Positions 37,988 to 47,104 of a stretch of 64,000 bases of DNA are shown here, in pieces; positions within the stretch are counted from its first letter, which is position 1, and each line of letters starts with the position of its first letter. The translations under genes were made by a program, and so were the position numbers. This DNA comes from Anabaena sp. PCC 7108. Lineage in GTDB: Bacteria > Cyanobacteriota > Cyanobacteriia > Cyanobacteriales > Nostocaceae. The notes under the pieces were generated by a model. That model searched no databases. It was not told the DNA's origin and saw only the letters and a program-made list of their open reading frames with translations. The stretch spans positions 2,057,403-2,121,402 of the forward strand of contig NZ_KB235896.1 in assembly GCF_000332135.1 (NCBI RefSeq), given 5' to 3'.

Positions 37988-38776
37988 ATGACTCAACCCG
38001 AAGCATTGCGATCGCTCTTAGAAGCCGTTGCCAATGGTAAAGTAACCCCAGAGATGGCATTAGACTCTCTCAAAGACCTAACCTATGAATCTGTAGGTGA
38101 CTTTGCTAAAATCGATCACCATCGTCAGTTAAGAACTGGTTTCCCAGAAGTGATTTGGGGTCCCGGTAAAACACCTGATCAAATTGCTCAAATTATGGAA
38201 GTTATGCGTCAGCGTGGTTCTGTAGTCATGGCCACCCGCATTTCTCCTGATGTTTATGCCGCACTACAAAAAAAGGTGCGGGAACTGCAATACTTTGAGT
38301 TGGCGAGAATTTGTGCCATAAATCCCTCAGTAATTGAACCTAGATTTCCTGGCAAAATTGCCATTCTCTCCGCTGGTACTGCTGATTTACCAGTAGCGGA
38401 AGAAGCCGCAGTCACAGCGGAACTTTCTGGTTTTCTTGTCCAGCGTCTTTGGGATGTTGGTGTAGCCGGGATTCACCGCTTACTCAATAATCGCCACCTA
38501 ATTGATTCAGCATCAGTATTAATAGTTGTAGCGGGAATGGAAGGCGCTTTACCCAGTGTCGTCGCAGGTTTAGCAGACTGTCCCGTGATTGGGGTTCCCA
38601 CAAGCATTGGCTATGGTGCGAGTTTTTCTGGTTTAGCACCTCTATTAACAATGCTCAACTCTTGTGCAGCTGGCATAGGTGTAGTCAATATTGATAATGG
38701 CTTTGGTGCGGCAGTTTTAGCAGGACAAATTTTGCGGACTTCAGAGAAATTACGCTTGGCATCAAAAACATCTTAA
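37988..38776 (+). CDS. larB: Nickel-pincer cofactor biosynthesis protein LarB
   Basis: The 262 residues start with a short helical region (SLLEAVANGKVTPEMAL). The AIR-carboxylase/PurE-like fold follows, with KIAILSAGTADLPVAEEAAVTAEL and VVAGMEGALPSVVAGL...PVIGVPTSIGYGA. LarB carboxylates and hydrolyses nicotinic acid adenine dinucleotide as the first step toward the nickel-pincer nucleotide of lactate racemase. larC and larE are not in the window. Heptamer repeats run up to the start codon and may weaken its ribosome binding site. Confidence 0.92.
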   Translation: MTQPEALRSLLEAVANGKVTPEMALDSLKDLTYESVGDFAKIDHHRQLRTGFPEVIWGPGKTPDQIAQIMEVMRQRGSVVMATRISPDVYAALQKKVRELQYFELARICAINPSVIEPRFPGKIAILSAGTADLPVAEEAAVTAELSGFLVQRLWDVGVAGIHRLLNNRHLIDSASVLIVVAGMEGALPSVVAGLADCPVIGVPTSIGYGASFSGLAPLLTMLNSCAAGIGVVNIDNGFGAAVLAGQILRTSEKLRLASKTS

Positions 38777-38877
38777 GGTTATGACATTAAACTATTCAGG
38801 GTAAAAAATGAGTATTATCGCTTAAACTTTAGATGTCATCTGCTACTCTTAACTGAAAAACTCAGCCCAAAATAAAC

Positions 38878-39084
38878 ATGACCTACTTGAGTGATTCCAT
38901 ATCTCAGCTAATTTGGCATTTGCCTGTAGATATCACTTTCCTAGCTCAACAAGTTCGTGATGCTGATCTTATGGGTCAGATCCAACGAAATTGGAGCCAC
39001 TTTGTCCAAAGCGGACAAATTTGGGCTTTATTGATTGGTTTGATTATTGGCTATATGCTCAAAAGCTTGACTAGTTACGGTTAA
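38878..39084 (+). CDS. Small single-pass membrane protein
   Basis: The 68 residues have a soluble N-terminus (SISQLIWHLPVDITFL), and one membrane helix near the end (about 47-62, QIWALLIGLIIGYMLK). The family is not recognised. The sequence is compact, coding-like and placed between larB and argH on the same strand. It might be a conserved cyanobacterial membrane peptide, but no function can be given. Confidence 0.55.
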   Translation: MTYLSDSISQLIWHLPVDITFLAQQVRDADLMGQIQRNWSHFVQSGQIWALLIGLIIGYMLKSLTSYG

Positions 39085-39161
39085 ATTGATTTTAGATTTT
39101 AGATTTTGGATTTATCATCAATCCGAAATCTAAAATTGTTTTTTCCTCTTTCTTCAGATTT

Positions 39162-40556
39162 ATGACCGAAAAACAAACTTGGAGCCAGCGATTTGAATCC
39201 GCACTGCATCCAGCAATCGCTCGTTTTAATGCCAGTATCAGTTTTGATATCGAATTAATCGAATATGACATCACTGGTTCCCAAGCTCATGCCAAAATGC
39301 TGGCTCACACGGGGATTATTTCCCCAGGAGAAGGAGAAGCACTAGTTACAGGGTTAGAACAAATTCGTCAAGAATACCGCCAAGACAAATTTCAACCTGG
39401 TATTGATGCCGAAGATGTACATTTTGCTGTTGAAAAGCGACTGACAGAAATTGTTGGTGATGTTGGTAAAAAGCTACATACAGCCCGCTCTCGCAATGAC
39501 CAAGTAGGTACTGATACCAGACTCTACCTCCGTGACCAAATTCAACAAATTCGCCAATATTTACGGGAATTTCAAACTGTTTTACTTGACATAGCTGAAC
39601 AGCACGTTGAAACCCTGATTCCTGGTTATACTCACCTACAACGCGCCCAACCGCTAAGTTTAGCTCACCATCTGTTGGCATATTTTCAAATGGCGCAACG
39701 AGACTGGGAACGCTTGGAAGATGTTTATAGCCGAGTGAATATCTCACCTTTGGGGTGTGGTGCTTTAGCGGGAACTACTTTCCCTATTGACCGCCATTAC
39801 ACAGCGGAACTATTAAAGTTTGATAGAGTTTATGCTAACAGCTTAGATGGAGTGAGCGATCGGGATTTTGCCATTGAGTTTCTCTGTGCAGCAAGTTTGA
39901 TCATGGTTCACCTCAGCCGACTGTCAGAAGAAGTCATCCTGTGGTCATCAGAAGAATTTCGCTTTGTCACTCTCAAAGATAGCTGTGCCACTGGTTCCAG
40001 TATTATGCCCCAAAAGAAAAACCCTGACGTACCAGAATTAGTGCGCGGTAAAACAGGGCGTGTCTTTGGACATCTTCAGGCAATGTTGGTGATTATGAAG
40101 GGACTACCACTGGCCTACAACAAAGACTTGCAAGAAGACAAAGAAGGGATTTTTGACAGCGTTAACACCGTTAAAGCCTGTCTAGAAGCAATGACTATTT
40201 TATTACGAGAAGGTTTAGAATTTCAGACCCAGCGCTTGGCAGCAGCAGTAACAGAAGACTTTTCTAATGCCACTGATGTAGCAGATTATTTAGCCGCACG
40301 GGGTGTACCTTTCCGAGAAGCTTATAATCTCGTGGGCAAAGTCGTAAAAACTAGTATAGCTGCTGGTAAACTACTCAAGGATTTGCAGTTAGAAGAATGG
40401 CAACAACTACATCCAGCATTTGCCGCTGATATTTATGAAGCAATTTCTCCGCGTCAAGTAGTTTCTGCCCGCAACAGTTACGGTGGTACTGGCTTTAACC
40501 AAGTTAGACAAGCGCTGATTACTGCCCGTACCCAAGTAAGTACTGAGTATTTGTAA
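39162..40556 (+). CDS. argH: Argininosuccinate lyase
   Basis: The 464 residues match ArgH throughout: the SQRFE start, [31 protein letters not shown], the [11 protein letters not shown]-type segment (here [17 protein letters not shown]), and the family signature [12 protein letters not shown] with the catalytic Ser loop. It cleaves argininosuccinate into arginine and fumarate, the last step of arginine synthesis, which also feeds cyanophycin. A strong terminator follows at 40598. Confidence 0.98.
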   Translation: MTEKQTWSQRFESALHPAIARFNASISFDIELIEYDITGSQAHAKMLAHTGIISPGEGEALVTGLEQIRQEYRQDKFQPGIDAEDVHFAVEKRLTEIVGDVGKKLHTARSRNDQVGTDTRLYLRDQIQQIRQYLREFQTVLLDIAEQHVETLIPGYTHLQRAQPLSLAHHLLAYFQMAQRDWERLEDVYSRVNISPLGCGALAGTTFPIDRHYTAELLKFDRVYANSLDGVSDRDFAIEFLCAASLIMVHLSRLSEEVILWSSEEFRFVTLKDSCATGSSIMPQKKNPDVPELVRGKTGRVFGHLQAMLVIMKGLPLAYNKDLQEDKEGIFDSVNTVKACLEAMTILLREGLEFQTQRLAAAVTEDFSNATDVADYLAARGVPFREAYNLVGKVVKTSIAAGKLLKDLQLEEWQQLHPAFAADIYEAISPRQVVSARNSYGGTGFNQVRQALITARTQVSTEYL

Positions 40557-40597
40557 ATCTAAACTTGGCAATCAGGATTAAATTCAACTAATAAAAA

Positions 40598-40623
40598 TTA
40601 GGGTGTACGTTTGTACACCCTAA
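40598..40623 (+). terminator. Hairpin terminator after argH
   Basis: TTAGGGTGTAC (40598-40608) and GTACACCCTAA (40613-40623) form a perfect 11-base stem with a GTTT loop, 41 bases after the argH stop. No T-run follows, but position and strength fit a transcript end. Confidence 0.65.
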
Positions 40624-40782
40624 AGATTAAAAGATTCAAAGAGTACAGATATAGCAGTTGCCAGGGTAATTAGGACAATCTTAAATTCTGGAATCTTTGC
40701 TCAAACAAGAATTTGACAAAGCTGATTGCTGTTGGCGTAGCCTGCCTTCAGGCCTATGCTGACTGCTATGTAACTAGGCGAA

Positions 40783-40950
40783 TTAATCAGTCTCAGCAGC
40801 AGCTGTTGATCCTTCCTCTTCTTCACTCTTAGGAGGTCTTTGTTGGAACCTTCTTTGCATTCTTCCTGTCGTAGTCCGTTTACGAAACTTTCTGGCATAT
40901 GCCTGGTTCCGTAGCGCCTTTTCTTTTTTGGGGTTACGGCGCTTGGCCAT
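40783..40950 (-). CDS. Small highly basic protein
   Basis: The ATG at 40950 follows GAGGTG and gives 55 residues: a very basic N-terminal two thirds (MAKRRNPKKEKALRNQAY, then RKRTTTGRMQRRF) and an acidic tail (SEEEEGSTAAAETD). The composition is that of a small nucleic-acid- or ribosome-binding protein. I do not recognise it as a known ribosomal protein. A 749-base gap lies on its 5' side. Confidence 0.6.
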   Translation of the reverse strand: MAKRRNPKKEKALRNQAYARKFRKRTTTGRMQRRFQQRPPKSEEEEGSTAAAETD

Positions 40951-41699
40951 ATTCACCTCATGAATAAACAACAAAAAATCGGCATCTAGGCAATATCAGC
41001 TACCGATATTATTGATATACTTTTAGCCTAGTGCAAAAAACCAATACATTAGAAACAGCATATCATCGTATCGTATTTAAATAGGTGATGTCAAGCAAAA
41101 AATCCAGTCATTTCCGCAAAATTCAAACATTGTACGTAAACAATATATCTCTAAAATTACTCTGAAATTATACGTATTTTCTGGATTTAAATAAAAAATT
41201 GATCCCATAGCAGAATTCAGAAGTCAGAAATCAGGAGTTTGAGGTAAAAGCCGCTAGGTATTTGATCTAGCTATGTGGCGTAAGCAATATTTTTATTTTC
41301 AGTTTGTACTTCATTTGCTTCTAATCTTTTGTATATGAACGCTTTCTATAGATAAGTAGTTAATAAATAAATTCAAAAATATACTTAATTAACTTAATTT
41401 ATTCCCCAAAGTTTCCTGAATTTATTTTACCAATCTTGTATTTATTATTGTTTATAATTAGGCTTTGCCTCTGTTCTAATTCTCAAGAAATATTCGGAAG
41501 ATTGATTAAGTTAATGCAGTTACTGAAAGCAGATGTTAAAATTGATTTATTCTACGGGCATTCGTGAGAATAGAAGCCTTAATACTAAACATTTTTGTAT
41601 AAAACAAGACTCAAACAAAATTATTTGAGTTAGTGTAAGTGTTAGGGAATTATCGACTACAACATAAACATTTGAAGATTGAAAATTTTCGCTTTTTTT
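40951..41699. other. 749-base AT-rich gap
   Basis: No gene, tRNA or strong hairpin is seen. The left part must hold the promoter of the small basic gene, and the right part that of the Nudix gene. A CAGAAGTCAG-type short repeat lies near 41217-41240. The rest has stops in all frames. Confidence 0.5.
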
Positions 41700-42173
41700 A
41701 TGCCATTCATCAAGTCCACACGTAGCTTATGGCATTTTGGACAGACAGTATTGGGTATTATTTTTCGCCATCCAATTACTGGTACTAGTATTATCCCGAT
41801 TTTACCTGATGGTCGAATTGTGCTAATTCGACGGAGCGATGATGGTTGTTGGTCTTTACCTGGTGGTATGGTGGACTGGGGGGAGGATATTCCCAATGCA
41901 GTCCGTCGGGAGTTGATGGAAGAAACTGGACTAGAATTAGTGAAAATTCGGCGTTTAGTTGGAGTTTACTCCGCACCAGATCGAGATCCTCGAATTCATT
42001 CAATCTGTGTTGTGGTTGAAGCTGAAGTAGAAGGAATAATGGAGGTTAAAGATACTTTAGAAGTTCTGGAAATTCAAGCTTTCCCTTCTACTTCACTACC
42101 TAAACCACAGATGTCTCATGACCACTCTCGACAGCTACAAGACTATCTCAATGGCTTAACAACATTAGCATAA
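41700..42173 (+). CDS. Nudix hydrolase
   Basis: The ATG at 41700 gives 157 residues. The Nudix box is complete (about 57-80): GGMVDWGEDIPNAVRRELM followed by EETGL, introduced by RRSDDGCWSLPGG. The VYSAPDRDPRIHSICVVVEAEV segment also occurs in the Nudix at 14481 and suggests an ADP-ribose-type or similar substrate; the real one is unknown. It stands alone, and a MITE-like element follows 38 bases after the stop. Confidence 0.87.
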   Translation: MPFIKSTRSLWHFGQTVLGIIFRHPITGTSIIPILPDGRIVLIRRSDDGCWSLPGGMVDWGEDIPNAVRRELMEETGLELVKIRRLVGVYSAPDRDPRIHSICVVVEAEVEGIMEVKDTLEVLEIQAFPSTSLPKPQMSHDHSRQLQDYLNGLTTLA

Positions 42174-42211
42174 TAAGATGTTGGATTTTGGATTATATAG
42201 GTAATATAAAA

Positions 42212-42333
42212 CAATACCTTGTCCATTTTTTGTAGGTTGGGTTAAGCGACAGCGCAACCCGACGCATTTGTTGGGTTTCATGCTTCAACCCAACCTACAA
42301 ATCAAGACTTTTTTCGATTTGGACAAGGTATTG
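42212..42333. mobile_element. 122-base MITE with 14-base terminal inverted repeats
   Basis: CAATACCTTGTCCA (42212-42225) and TGGACAAGGTATTG (42320-42333) are perfect inverted ends. The direct repeat ATAAAA flanks both sides (42206-42211 and 42334-42339), a likely target duplication. Inner arms TGTAGGTTGGGTT and AACCCAACCTACA form a second palindrome. A copy lacking one end lies at 50122 in opposite orientation. There is no coding capacity. Confidence 0.85.
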
Positions 42334-42388
42334 ATAAAATCTATAATTTAAAATCTAAAGTCTATTAAAAGTGAGTACGTAAACTAAA

Positions 42389-43204
42389 ATGGGTGTTCTA
42401 TTTCGTAACTCTCGGAGAAAACTCTCTCAAGGATTATTGTTTTGGCTTGAGGTTGGTGAAGGTACTCCTGTAGTTTTCTTGCATGGTGCTTGGCATGATA
42501 GCAGCCAATGGGTATCAGTTATGGATTTACTTGCTGAGAATATCCATTGCTTAACACCAGATTTATTGGGTTTTGGGGAATCAGAAAGTCCTAATATCCA
42601 TCATTCGATAGATTTACAAGTAGAGTGCATATCTGAATTAATCGAGGCTTTGAAATTAGAAAAAGTCTATTTAGTGGGAGATTCTCTGGGTGGTTGGATT
42701 GCGGCTAGTTATGCTTTAAAGTATCCAGAAAAAACAAATGGTTTGGTGCTATTAGAACCAGAAGGTGTCGGGATAAAAGGACAAGAAAATTCTTGGCAAA
42801 AAGAGCAGAAATTATTTAATTGCCCACCACTAATTTTTAAGATATTACGCTTACTAGCTCCCTTAATTAAATTAATTGGTTGGGAGAAAAGAATTAGTGA
42901 AAATTTACAACTAAGACAAAAATTATTGCAATATTCTACAGCTTGTCAACTGCTATTTAACCGACAAGCATTAGAAATTGAAGCAGAATTATTACACAAT
43001 CGTTTGTACTCACTAGAAGTGCCTTGCTTAATTTTACAAGGTGGTCAAGATACTCCCAATGCTTTAGATAAAAGTCATAATTATGCGCGACTTATTCCTA
43101 AAGTTGACTTCAAAATAATTGCTCATGGGGAAAATAATTTACCAGAATCTTGTGCTGGGGTTGTGGCTGAATATATTCGGGATTTTGTTCAGGAAAATTG
43201 CTAA
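42389..43204 (+). CDS. Alpha/beta hydrolase
   Basis: The 271-residue protein has the fold's signs: oxyanion PVVFLHGAWHDSSQW, the nucleophile elbow GDSLGGWIAA (Ser near residue 98), the acid-bearing LILQGGQDTPNA and the final His in IIAHGENNL. The substrate is unknown. The N-terminus has no signal peptide, so it is cytoplasmic. It stands between the MITE and a minus-strand remnant island. Confidence 0.88.
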   Translation: MGVLFRNSRRKLSQGLLFWLEVGEGTPVVFLHGAWHDSSQWVSVMDLLAENIHCLTPDLLGFGESESPNIHHSIDLQVECISELIEALKLEKVYLVGDSLGGWIAASYALKYPEKTNGLVLLEPEGVGIKGQENSWQKEQKLFNCPPLIFKILRLLAPLIKLIGWEKRISENLQLRQKLLQYSTACQLLFNRQALEIEAELLHNRLYSLEVPCLILQGGQDTPNALDKSHNYARLIPKVDFKIIAHGENNLPESCAGVVAEYIRDFVQENC

Positions 43205-43251
43205 TTGCTAATTTATATCGGGACTTGTTAAAGTTAATTTTAAATTTTAAA

Positions 43252-43560
43252 TTAAACAACATTATCTAATGTTTGTTGCCAATCTGCGACAAATATTCCT
43301 TCGCTTTCAAACCGGGATATATGTTTTAAGTTGGTTGTCACAATAATGACTGCATCAAAACTATTTAATTGCAGAATTCCCTGAGCAGCAAGAATAACAT
43401 CACCATCTAAACTGTCATTACTTGCTGTTGGCTTTCCCTGATTTCGTACCCATGCCCATAATTCTGCTGCTTTTCGCATTGTTTCAGAAGTGATGGGAAT
43501 CAGACAAATTTTACTGAGTGAGTCAAGACGCTCTAAACTCTTTTTCTTGCCTTCTCTTAT
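43252..43560 (-). pseudogene. Truncated PIN-domain toxin remnant
   Basis: The frame stays open from about 43560, but only the back half of a VapC-type PIN domain is present: LIPITSETMRKAAELWAWV, then DGDVILAAQ with the third acidic residue and VTTNLKHISRF. The first strand with its Asp and the middle Glu are missing. The upstream part of the frame overlaps the end of the partner gene (stop at 43557). It looks like a deletion that removed the toxin start. Confidence 0.7.
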
Positions 43561-44012
43561 CTTGATAACCGATTTTTGTTTAAAGCTGCTTCGATTTGAG
43601 GATAAGCTTCTTGATCATAATCTGATTCATCAGCCATCCATCCATCTACCATATCTATGATTTTTTCTAAAGAATCATCTTTACGTTCTTTTAATTCAAT
43701 CCCTTGAACTAGATATTCATGGGCGAATTGTAATAGAGTTTTTTCTATGCTATTGGATTCTTGACTTCCTGTGATTAGGGAGTATTTAATATGACCTTTT
43801 ATACTTGATGATGGGATTAAAGTAGACAATAAGGTACGAGTAAAAATTCCTCTCGTTTCGGTAGAATAGCTGTTAGAATTCAAATAATTGGCTAAACTTG
43901 GGGATTTAACCTGAATTAAAGCATCGACTTTTGCTCTAACTTCGAGTAGTTCTTCTACAGAAAGAGCATCTAGTTGCTGCATAATAACATCAACTATTAA
44001 TGTTTTAGGCAT
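43557..44012 (-). CDS. Antitoxin-like conserved protein
   Basis: The 151 residues end with a segment widespread in cyanobacterial small proteins linked to PIN toxins: IIDMVDGWMADESDYDQEAYPQIEAAL. The N-terminus (QQLDALSVEELLEVRAKVDAL) is a helical motif of the same kind. It is placed directly upstream of the truncated PIN remnant, so it is probably the old antitoxin or a neighbour fused to it. No enzyme motif. Function uncertain. Confidence 0.55.
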   Translation of the reverse strand: MPKTLIVDVIMQQLDALSVEELLEVRAKVDALIQVKSPSLANYLNSNSYSTETRGIFTRTLLSTLIPSSSIKGHIKYSLITGSQESNSIEKTLLQFAHEYLVQGIELKERKDDSLEKIIDMVDGWMADESDYDQEAYPQIEAALNKNRLSR

Positions 44013-44098
44013 AATTTTACTTAGTGTAAACTTCTATTTCAATTCTATGCTATCTGTCGGTTATTCTCTATGCTTACGTTAAAAATTTATATTCCTAA

Positions 44099-44911
44099 TT
44101 AATTATTGCCAAATAGGATTTTCTCCATTCCCAAAAAAATTAAATTATTTTCTAGAATCACCTGGGCTGCTATTTCTGGAAATTGGGTTTGAAGATGGGT
44201 TTTCAATAAGTCACTATCTCCTCCAGTAATTGCTATTTTACTTTCAGGAAATAACGATAACCAAGACTGAATAAAATCTTTAATTCCCGCTAATAATGTG
44301 TAAATTACACCACTTTGAATTGCTTCTGGTGTATTCATGGCAAAACGTGGAGGCAAAACATTAATTAAACTCGTTTCTAATAATGGTAATTGTCCTGTTT
44401 TTTGCCCCAAACTAGTAAACTGTAAACTTAGTCCAGGTAGAATCGCCCCACCTACTAAACGCTGCTGATGATCTGCGCCTGTAAAAGTCAGTGCTGTACC
44501 GGCATCAATTACTAATATCGGAAATCCCCATTTTTTTCCTGCACCATGTAAAGCCAAGGCGCGGTCAATTCCTAGGGTGGGATAAATACCGTGGATGGGG
44601 ATATGGTTTAAAGTAATTAGGCGCACATTTGGGTAAGTTTGCCAAAGTTTTGTTTGACTGGGAACTACGGAAGCTAAAACGAGAGTGATAGGGAGGTTGG
44701 GTGAAAGGAAGATGGGACGAGAAGAAGAGGGTGAGAGAGGAAGAGTATTTGTTTTAGCTAACTGTTGCATATCAGATTCTGATAGATGGTCTGTATCCCA
44801 AGCGGAGTTAAGGGTATTGTCAACAAATAACGCCCAATGTAAGCGGGAATTACCAATCATTAATCCTATCCAAAGATTATCTGTGCGTTTTGGGGGGGTA
44901 TTCTGTTTCAC
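44099..44911 (-). CDS. coaX: Type III pantothenate kinase
   Basis: The 270 residues have the ASKHA fold of Coa[18 protein letters not shown] (phosphate 1), [34 protein letters not shown] (phosphate 2) and [23 protein letters not shown]. It phosphorylates pantothenate at the first step of coenzyme A synthesis and needs no feedback control. The Ser/Arg-rich segment around residue 60 is a slightly long loop. It is divergent from flv3. Confidence 0.94.
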   Translation of the reverse strand: MKQNTPPKRTDNLWIGLMIGNSRLHWALFVDNTLNSAWDTDHLSESDMQQLAKTNTLPLSPSSSRPIFLSPNLPITLVLASVVPSQTKLWQTYPNVRLITLNHIPIHGIYPTLGIDRALALHGAGKKWGFPILVIDAGTALTFTGADHQQRLVGGAILPGLSLQFTSLGQKTGQLPLLETSLINVLPPRFAMNTPEAIQSGVIYTLLAGIKDFIQSWLSLFPESKIAITGGDSDLLKTHLQTQFPEIAAQVILENNLIFLGMEKILFGNN

Positions 44912-45022
44912 ACTTTTAACTTTCTTAAGTGAGCCATAGGTTTTTTAAGAAAAACTAACATTCAACCCGTGCCACAATAAAGGAAGAGGAATAAATACTC
45001 AATATTATTAAGGAGGGGAATT

Positions 45023-46771
45023 ATGGTATTGCTCACCGATAAATATGATGGACAGGGAAGCCCAACCCCTGAAAAACGGCTTACCATACAGACTGTAGAT
45101 ATTGCTGAGGATACGACAGCGATTCGGTCTTTGGACTGGGATCGAGATCGCTTTGATATTGAGTTTGGTCTGCAAAATGGGACAACATATAACTCGTTTT
45201 TGATTCGTGGTCAGCAAACTGCCTTAGTCGATACCTCTCACGAAAAGTTTCGTCAGTTATATTTTGATACACTCACAGGTTTAATAAATCCGCAAGAGAT
45301 CAACTATTTAATCATCAGCCATACAGAACCAGACCACAGCGGCTTGGTGAAAGATTTGCTGCAAATGGCTCCTGATATTACTGTAGTTGGTTCTAAAGTC
45401 GCAATTCAATTCCTGGAAGATTTGGTACATCGGCCTTTTAAGCGGCGGATTGTTAAAAATGGCGATCGCTTGGATCTCGGTAATAATCACGAGGTTGAAT
45501 TTGTAATTGCTCCTAATTTACACTGGCCTGATACAATTTTCAGCTTTGATCATAAAACCCAAACTCTCTTCACTTGCGATGCTTTCGGGCTACATTACTG
45601 CACAGAACGCACCTTTGATGATGACTTGGCAGCCATTGAAAAAGATTTTAAATATTACTATGACTGCTTAATGGGTCCAAATGCCCGGTCGGTATTGTCC
45701 GCAATGAAGCGGATGGCGGAACTAAAAACAATCAAAATGATTGCTACTGGTCACGGTCCCTTACTCTTTCACAACGTTGAAGAATTAACCGGACGTTACC
45801 GTAATTGGAGTCAAAGCCAAACCAAGGCAGAAACAGTAGTGGGGGTATTTTATGTTTCTGAGTATGGCTATAGCGATCGCTTGGCGCAATCAATCACTAA
45901 CGGTATTGTTAAAACAGGCGTAGCTGTGGAAATGGTCGATTTGGGTGGAACAGTCGATTTACAAGAGTTACGGGAGCTTGTAGGACGTTGTGCAGGGCTA
46001 GTTGTGGGAATGCCCCCAGCTTCTGGTAGTTCCACTATTCAAGCTGCACTGAGTACGGTTTTAGGTTCGGCCAAAGAAAAACAAGCGATTGGGATTTTTG
46101 AAACTGGTGGTGGAGATGATGAACCAACCTATCCTCTTTTAAATAAATTCCGATCTGCGGGTTTGACTGTAGGTTTCCCTGTAATTGAAATTCGGGAAAC
46201 ACCGACAGAAAACATTTACAAAAAATGTGAAGAAGCGGGAACTGACTTAGGACAATGGGTAACAAGAGACAAAAGCATTAAAGCCATGAAATCTCTTGGT
46301 GCTGATTTAGACAAAGCATTGGGTCGAATCAGCGGCGGTTTATATATCATTACAGCTAAAAAAGGCGATGTATCCAGCGCCATGTTAGCTTCGTGGGTGA
46401 CTCAAGCCAGTTTCAAACCCTTGGGATTTTCCATTGCGGTAGCTAAAGATAGGGCTATTGAATCACTGATGCAAGTAGGCGATCGCTTTGTTCTCAATGT
46501 ACTAGAAGAAGGCAATTATCAACCACTGATGAAACACTTCTTAAAACGGTTTGCCCCTGGTGCAGACCGCTTTGAAGGAGTAAGAACCCAACCCGCAGAA
46601 AATGGTGCGCCTATTTTAGGTGATGCTTTAGCATATATGGAATGCGAAGTAGTGAGCCGAATGGACTGTGGCGATCATTGGGCAGTATACAGCACCGTCT
46701 ATGCAGGACGAGTATCAAAACCCGAATCACTGACAGCAGTTCACCACCGGAAAGTCGGAAACCACTATTAA
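45023..46771 (+). CDS. flv3: Flavodiiron protein, Flv3-type
   Basis: The 582 residues comprise a metallo-beta-lactamase-like diiron domain, a flavodoxin domain and a C-terminal flavin-reductase domain, the cyanobacterial layout. The diiron ligands are canonical: H100-x-E102-x-D104-H105 in ISHTEPDHSG, then NLHWPDTIF, CDAFG and GHGPLL. With Flv1 it reduces O2 to water using NADPH-derived electrons after photosystem I, protecting against fluctuating light. GGAGGGGAATT upstream sets the start. The adjacent flv3-flv1 order recalls the heterocyst-type flv3B-flv1B pair, but A/B class cannot be settled by eye. Confidence 0.92.
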   Translation: MVLLTDKYDGQGSPTPEKRLTIQTVDIAEDTTAIRSLDWDRDRFDIEFGLQNGTTYNSFLIRGQQTALVDTSHEKFRQLYFDTLTGLINPQEINYLIISHTEPDHSGLVKDLLQMAPDITVVGSKVAIQFLEDLVHRPFKRRIVKNGDRLDLGNNHEVEFVIAPNLHWPDTIFSFDHKTQTLFTCDAFGLHYCTERTFDDDLAAIEKDFKYYYDCLMGPNARSVLSAMKRMAELKTIKMIATGHGPLLFHNVEELTGRYRNWSQSQTKAETVVGVFYVSEYGYSDRLAQSITNGIVKTGVAVEMVDLGGTVDLQELRELVGRCAGLVVGMPPASGSSTIQAALSTVLGSAKEKQAIGIFETGGGDDEPTYPLLNKFRSAGLTVGFPVIEIRETPTENIYKKCEEAGTDLGQWVTRDKSIKAMKSLGADLDKALGRISGGLYIITAKKGDVSSAMLASWVTQASFKPLGFSIAVAKDRAIESLMQVGDRFVLNVLEEGNYQPLMKHFLKRFAPGADRFEGVRTQPAENGAPILGDALAYMECEVVSRMDCGDHWAVYSTVYAGRVSKPESLTAVHHRKVGNHY

Positions 46772-46815
46772 TTCGTAATTCGTAATTCGTAATTCCTAAT
46801 TCCTAATTCCTAATT
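46769..46815 (+). repeat. TAATTC(G/C) heptamer array
   Basis: Three TAATTCG and three TAATTCC heptamers follow each other from 46769, plus a partial unit. The first TAA of the array is the stop codon of flv3. The rest of the gap to flv1 (about 330 bases) has a GGTGGGC-type hairpin near 46871 and no gene. Confidence 0.9.
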
Positions 46816-47104
46816 GAAGAGAAATTTAAAATGGCGAATTATGAATTATCAATTATTAATTACCCAGTAGGGTGGGCAATGTCCACCTTACTAAAAATTC
46901 AGGTATTATACAGTTTGGTTTTTTGGTAATGTTTCAGAAACCAATTAGTTGATAAACAAACAGCAGAGGACGCAGAGGACTTAGAGAAATAAGAGTTTGA
47001 GGGATTTTGCTTTTGGTTGGTTGAATGTGTTTTAGTTGAATGTCTTGAAGTTGAAATAAACAATATAAATACAAGAAAGATATTAAAAAATGGAGATTAA
47101 AGCG

